Assembly: GCF_954871325.1 (NCBI RefSeq)
Contig: NC_088778.1
Coordinates: 310,001-374,000, forward strand
Source: Gordionus sp. m RMFG-2023
Lineage: Eukaryota > Nematomorpha > Gordioida > Chordodea > Parachordodidae
Reading direction: 5' to 3'
Length of the DNA: 64,000 nucleotides
The translations under genes and the position numbers were made by a program. Shown one piece after another: positions 60,301-64,000 of the stretch; the first letter of the stretch is position 1, and every line of letters starts with the position of its first letter. The notes under the pieces are model-generated. The model saw only the letters and a program-made list of their open reading frames with translations, ran no database searches and had not been told where the DNA came from.

Positions 60301-61868
60301 ATATCATAATATCCTTTCCTCCCCAATTAGCCAAAAAAAATTATGCAGCGAGGGAAGAATCTGCAATTCTCCCGCTCAGTGGCAGTGACAGTCCTCTCAT
60401 TGCAAGTCATGTCGACAAGGAATTTCAACCGGAGGAGCTATTATCGAAACACCTTTCCCGAAGTTTGAACCCAAATAATTATATTCATGGCAGGTCAACG
60501 AAGAAGAATTCAATGACGGCTAGTAATAACAATAATAGGGACATTTCCCCTGAGAAAACCAGGAAGAGGAAAGCTCAGCTGGATAAACATTATCTGTATG
60601 TAAAAACTAAGGTGAACAAAAGGCACAATAAAGGTGATAGGTCCCCGTCACTTCTGCCATTATTGCACAGAAATTCGATGAGTTTGTTGACGGATGAAGA
60701 TAATTTACCCATCAATCAAAGTGTCAATGAGACAGAAAGCGACGCCTTTTCGGATCTAACACAATTATCGGGCATTTCTACATCCCCAACGCCAGAAATT
60801 AATTCGAATAAAAATTTTAAATATTCGAATAATAAAAAGATTGCAATACTTAGTCCTAAGGCCAACAATACTTCAGATCATCTAAACTTACAACCAGTGA
60901 CTGTAAGAGAGGATGACCGAATAATCTGTCGATACAATTTAGCTGTAAGCGTTTCCCCGGATAAAGAAGACTACTCCAATATGGAGCTGGAATCCACTAT
61001 AAACGATATATCTGCATTACGCAGGAGTCATGGATTGAACAAAAGTTTGAGGATGAAAAAACATCACGCTAAAAACACGAATTACAAAACATTACTAGCT
61101 ATAATATCTGTCCACATATTAACTTCGGTCCCATATTGCGTTGCTAACATTCTTTTCCTATACAAGGCCATATTTTCTGACTCTTATTCATCTGTTTCGT
61201 ACCCTTCCTACGAATCCTGTCATAATTTGTTCAACACTTCTGTCGTGTCGCCTGTTAATGCGAGAGGTTGTTTCGAAACTTACCTCGATAAAAGTTACCA
61301 GTTCTATTTCAAGGATGTCATTAACGGCGATACTTATGACTATAAAAATGATGACCCCAAACTTGAAGCAGCAGAGAGTCATACGCAAAACTCGAAATAT
61401 TTATATTCTTCAGAATCTACCGTCTTAGATTCTCTGATCCGGATAAATGCTTTGATAGATCCCCTGGTCATATTAATCACTCGCAAAAGCATAAAAAGAG
61501 CCTTGCGACAAACTCTTCATTATATATGGTCTCGCTTACTTTCGATCTCCACCTTGCTAACTTGGCCCAGAGCTAATAAATTCAGGACCAGTGCTAAATG
61601 TAGCCTTAAAGAGTCTACTGCCATAGAGCTCGGTACTAATATTCATAATCCTTTTTCGACATTAATCGATTTAGTTTACAAACGGCGAGATGAGTCCCTA
61701 CACATACGCCCGAAGCCGTTACACGATAACCGTCTTGGACGCCTTAATTACAGATCCACAATTACCAACTACTCCATAATTAATGGTAGTCTTAGTAGCA
61801 GTAACGATAGCAATAAAAATGGTCACTACTTGCTGAAGCAAGATGCCAAAAATCGATTCGTGCTTTGA
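50717..61868 (+). CDS. Orphan rhodopsin-class (class A) GPCR with giant loops, two exons
   Basis: A predicted plasma-membrane receptor coupling to G proteins, about 1128 residues against 350-450 for a typical class A receptor. Exon 1 carries TM1 (8-31, Asn22 as N1.50), TM2 (40-62), a 130-residue extracellular loop 1 with four N-glycosylation sequons, and TM3 (Cys199 as C3.25). Exon 2 completes Glu-Arg-Tyr and AVVYPF, then TM4 (243-264), extracellular loop 2 with Cys287, TM5 (296-323), a 540-residue Ser-rich intracellular loop 3, TM6 (868-898), a 79-residue extracellular loop 3, TM7 (978-1005, NALIDPLVI) and a 120-residue tail. Position 2.50 is Asn and 7.49 is Asp; Trp6.48 is Ser; Tyr7.53 is Ile. 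The intron splits the ERY Arg codon, a common class A intron site. Only about seven residues precede TM1, so an upstream exon is possible. Ligand and subfamily unknown. Confidence 0.9.
53200..53503. mobile_element. TAGTGTTGTTAAA-family MITE, interrupted by another MITE
   Basis: Family words flank the insertion: gttcatagaaggaac on the left and cttaggcttagccaatattttt, ggctaaaatatcgagtcaac and ttttaaaacaacatta on the right. The CAGAGTTGTTAAA element at 53272-53404 sits within it. The left end is unclear. Confidence 0.55.
53272..53404. mobile_element. hAT MITE, CAGAGTTGTTAAA family, copy 2 (nested)
   Basis: Exact 8-bp duplication ttaaaatc at 53264-53271 and 53405-53412. It starts cagagttgataaaagatac and ends ataaactctg. 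It is shorter than copies 1 and 3 at the right arm. Confidence 0.85.
55251..55441. mobile_element. MITE of the CCTGCAG/GGCCCGG type
   Basis: The left arm is aaacctgcagaggtgccatg and the right arm is cttaggcctgcagatttct. Flanks gatatatt and gatatact (55243-55250, 55442-55449) match at 7 of 8 bases. The interior has aacccggcccggg tracts. Confidence 0.6.
55523..55691. mobile_element. hAT MITE, CAGAGTTGTTAAA family, copy 3
   Basis: The ends cagagttgttaaaagatac and atcctttaacaactctg are inverted. Flanks atcgctaa and atcgctag (55515-55522, 55692-55699) match at 7 of 8 bases. The interior is nearly the same as copy 1, with several atctagatac words. Confidence 0.87.
55901..56079. mobile_element. TAGTGTTGTTAAA-family MITE, whole copy
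   Basis: It starts tagtgttgttttaaaaccgg and ends gttagccgtttagcacaacacc. The core (gccaaaagatgttcaatcct, gataaaatatcgagttagcc) matches the other copies. Flanks tttcaaac and ctccaaac agree at 6 of 8 bases. Confidence 0.6.
57001..57098. mobile_element. TA-flanked mariner-like MITE, short copy
   Basis: TA precedes actagactgacgattcattc and follows gaatggacgtcactctagg. At 98 bp this is the shortest copy, consisting of little more than the two inverted arms. Confidence 0.75.
59153..61868 (+). CDS. GPCR exon 2 (residues 224-1128)
   Basis: Acceptor gtaatag|G completes the Arg, followed by YIAVVYPFVSFRNSCKRRAL. One 2.7-kb open exon encodes TM4 to the C-terminus. The third intracellular loop contains a poly-Ser stretch (about 59965-60060) and many SP and TP sites. 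It ends NRFVL and TGA at 61866-61868. Confidence 0.92.
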
Positions 61869-62976
61869 TAAAAATCTTTGAATTTCCTGAAGAAATTCTA
61901 CAATTTCTACTGTTTTTAGAACCCACATATAAATTTTATCCTTTCAAATTAAAACGAAGTAATTATAAAAATTTGTGATACTATTATCAATTATGTGACA
62001 AACAAACAAAAAATATACTACATTTTAATTCTAATATTAATATAATCTCCATTTTAGACCCATCATCATTATCGTTTATTATTTTCCGTGTGGAAAAATG
62101 TGATGTGAAATTAATTTTAAAATTATATAATTATTTTCTAATTATTTTTTGAAATTTAAATATTTTTTTTTGTCATTTACCACATATTTATACAATTTCG
62201 ACGATTCTAATATTAAATGCCTTATTTTGTATTTTAAATTTTCTTCTATTTTTTTTTATTACTTTTTTTTTTTTGTTGAATAATTTTTTGATAACATTTT
62301 TAAAAATAAATAAATTAATATTTTTAAAGATTTTGATAGTTTGACATTTGACATTTTTTATGTCACTTAATTTTTTTTATTTAAAAAATTAGGAAATTTT
62401 AAGCTTGTTTTTTTTTAAAAAAAATAAAAAATTATTTAATAAATATTTGATTGAGTTATTTTAGCAAGATTTTCAAGATAGGTCTATTTTAATCTATGTG
62501 GAGGAGTAAATAAAGTATATTAGAAAGCAATAATAAAATATTAATGTAATTAAGATCAAATTAGCCTAGTCAAGAGAATGTATCTGTAATACTAAGGATA
62601 TTTGAAAGCTTGTATGGCCCTAATAAGGCACCATGATGTTGAACGAATAGATTAATATGGTAAAAAAATTAATAAGTAATCATGTTGGAAAATAAATTAC
62701 GGAAAGAAAATACATTACCTAAATGGAGATAGGGAATATCTCAAATTGCAATAGCACATTGGCGCGCTATTGTTAGCAAACATACAAATTAACTAATTTA
62801 GTAGCGAGAACAGCTGATATAATAGATAGGAACCCAACTATTTAAGGTTAATATGTTTTTGCACTCTTTTTATTAAAGGGAAGAGATATTTGATCTTATA
62901 AAGTTAAATGATTCCTTTTAGTGATTCATGTAGTAAGTGGAAAATGAATGATTATCTAGCGCACAGGCTGAAACTG
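61869..62976. other. GPCR 3' flank
   Basis: AT-rich 3' UTR and spacer. Several AATAAA hexamers occur (for example at 62305), but none stands out in this composition. No other gene was recognised. Confidence 0.45.
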
Positions 62977-63141
62977 TAGTGTCGTTAAACGGCTCTGAGC
63001 TGATTCTTCAAAACGGATAACCTCAATATTTTAGCCAGATAAATATTGCCTCTAAGCCTCGAGATTACGCACATTGATGTCTAGACCCTTTGTTCCTTCT
63101 ATTAGCAAAATCTTCAGGATCGAGTTAGCCGTTTTTACAAA
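62977..63141. mobile_element. TAGTGTTGTTAAA-family MITE, right end lost
   Basis: It starts tagtgtcgttaaacggctct and contains ctaagcctcgagattacgca and aggatcgagttagccgtttt in family order. The terminal aacaacacta is missing. Confidence 0.58.
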
Positions 63142-63379
63142 TAAAAAAGTTAAATAAAAGTGAATATTTTTAATAATCTCATTTAATATTAATATATTAA
63201 TTTTGAATGTTAGTTAAACAAAAACCACCATTTCCATATTTCTATAATTTGAATAATCTTTTATTTTTGGCCTTTTCCTCTCTCGATATCACAAAAAAAT
63301 ATTAAGAAAATTATAAAATAAATGAATAAAATATATTTATTATATATATAAAATAATTAAAAAGGCAAAAACCTCGTAT

Positions 63380-63487
63380 TTAAGATAGGCATAACTTGAG
63401 GGTGCAGTTTCGAAATGAACATGACCCTGTCTTGTTAAAGGCCAAGTTCTCTATCTCATCTTCACTGAAGGTCTTCATATCACTCAT
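63380..63487 (-). CDS. Small ORF or terminal exon, 35 residues
   Basis: On the minus strand ATG at 63487 opens a frame with balanced codon use, MSDMKTFSEDEIENLAFNKT then GSCSFRNCTLKLCLS, ending TAA at 63380. Composition is clearly richer in G and C than the flanks. A good donor-like signal on the same strand (gtaagag, near 63976) suggests that a minus-strand gene with its last exon here may extend beyond the window. I recognise no family, and chance cannot be ruled out. Confidence 0.3.
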   Translation of the reverse strand: MSDMKTFSEDEIENLAFNKTGSCSFRNCTLKLCLS

Positions 63488-64000
63488 AAATATTTATAAA
63501 ATAAAAACACCATTACATTTTTTTCCGTTTTTATACCAAGGATAATATTTTCAGTTTTAAAGTTAAATTAGAAAAATTATTTATTATAGGTTTATTTAAT
63601 ATATTCCCGTGTTATAGTTACATATGTATGTTTATAATCTTATATTCGAATATCATTATAAAATTATGATACGAATTATGCATACCATTATAATGAAAAC
63701 CTTGAAAAAATAAACCGTTTATAAATTGTAAATAGTAATATATTTTAAGTTTTCTTTTGGCACAATATTTTTATGTTTATTTTATAAGGGGGAAAAAAAT
63801 ATTTAAATAATTTTGAGGAACATTCTTTTCTGGATGTGAGGTTTTCTGATGATTAAAAATAAATAAATTTTATGCAAACATGTCTAAAACGTCGAAGTTT
63901 TATTTTCCCTGATGCGTAAAACAAGTTCGTGTTATATTTTATCAATCTCACGAAGTTGTCGGTTCTCTTACGGTCGAGTCCAATTTGCTATGCTTATATA

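Overview
The window is nuclear DNA from an animal, most likely an invertebrate. It is strongly AT-rich, has spliced genes with GT-AG introns and the standard genetic code, and carries many short DNA transposons. I cannot fix the phylum from the sequence.

Two protein genes can be read from start to stop, both on the + strand. (1) Positions 7367-33543 hold a complete exportin-1 (XPO1/CRM1) gene. I reconstructed 25 exons whose phases join without a break into 1216 codons plus stop. The nuclear-export core is highly conserved, including the cysteine equivalent to human Cys528. The extra length over human XPO1 (1071 aa) lies mostly in three low-complexity or acidic/proline-rich insertions. (2) Positions 50717-61868 hold a two-exon rhodopsin-class GPCR of about 1128 aa. 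A 7.8 kb intron splits the Arg codon of its ERY motif. It has a giant extracellular loop 1, intracellular loop 3 and extracellular loop 3. It also shows the N2.50/D7.49 reciprocal exchange known from mammalian GnRH receptors and lacks the Trp6.48 toggle switch. I cannot name its ligand or subfamily.

The rest is introns and spacers filled with mobile DNA. hAT-type elements with 8-bp target duplications are the commonest class: 2491-2905, 10137-12508 (with an internal 107-bp tandem array), 14781-15583 (with a BED-finger remnant), 25372-26713, 28761-29357, 29443-29722, 46348-46499, 46545-46780, 53272-53404 and 55523-55691. A palindromic TA-flanked, mariner-like MITE family has at least six copies. 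XPO1 intron 8 contains a fossil Ty3/Gypsy integrase fragment lying head-to-head with an unrecognised antisense protein-like segment that may be virus-derived.

The spacer between the two genes (33.5-50.7 kb) holds (TTTC)n microsatellites close to copies of one MITE family, and an eight-copy 136-bp satellite. Scattered exon-like pieces (34896-34949, 36552-36733, and 63380-63487 on the minus strand) hint at further genes that I could not assemble. No tRNA, rRNA or CRISPR was recognised.
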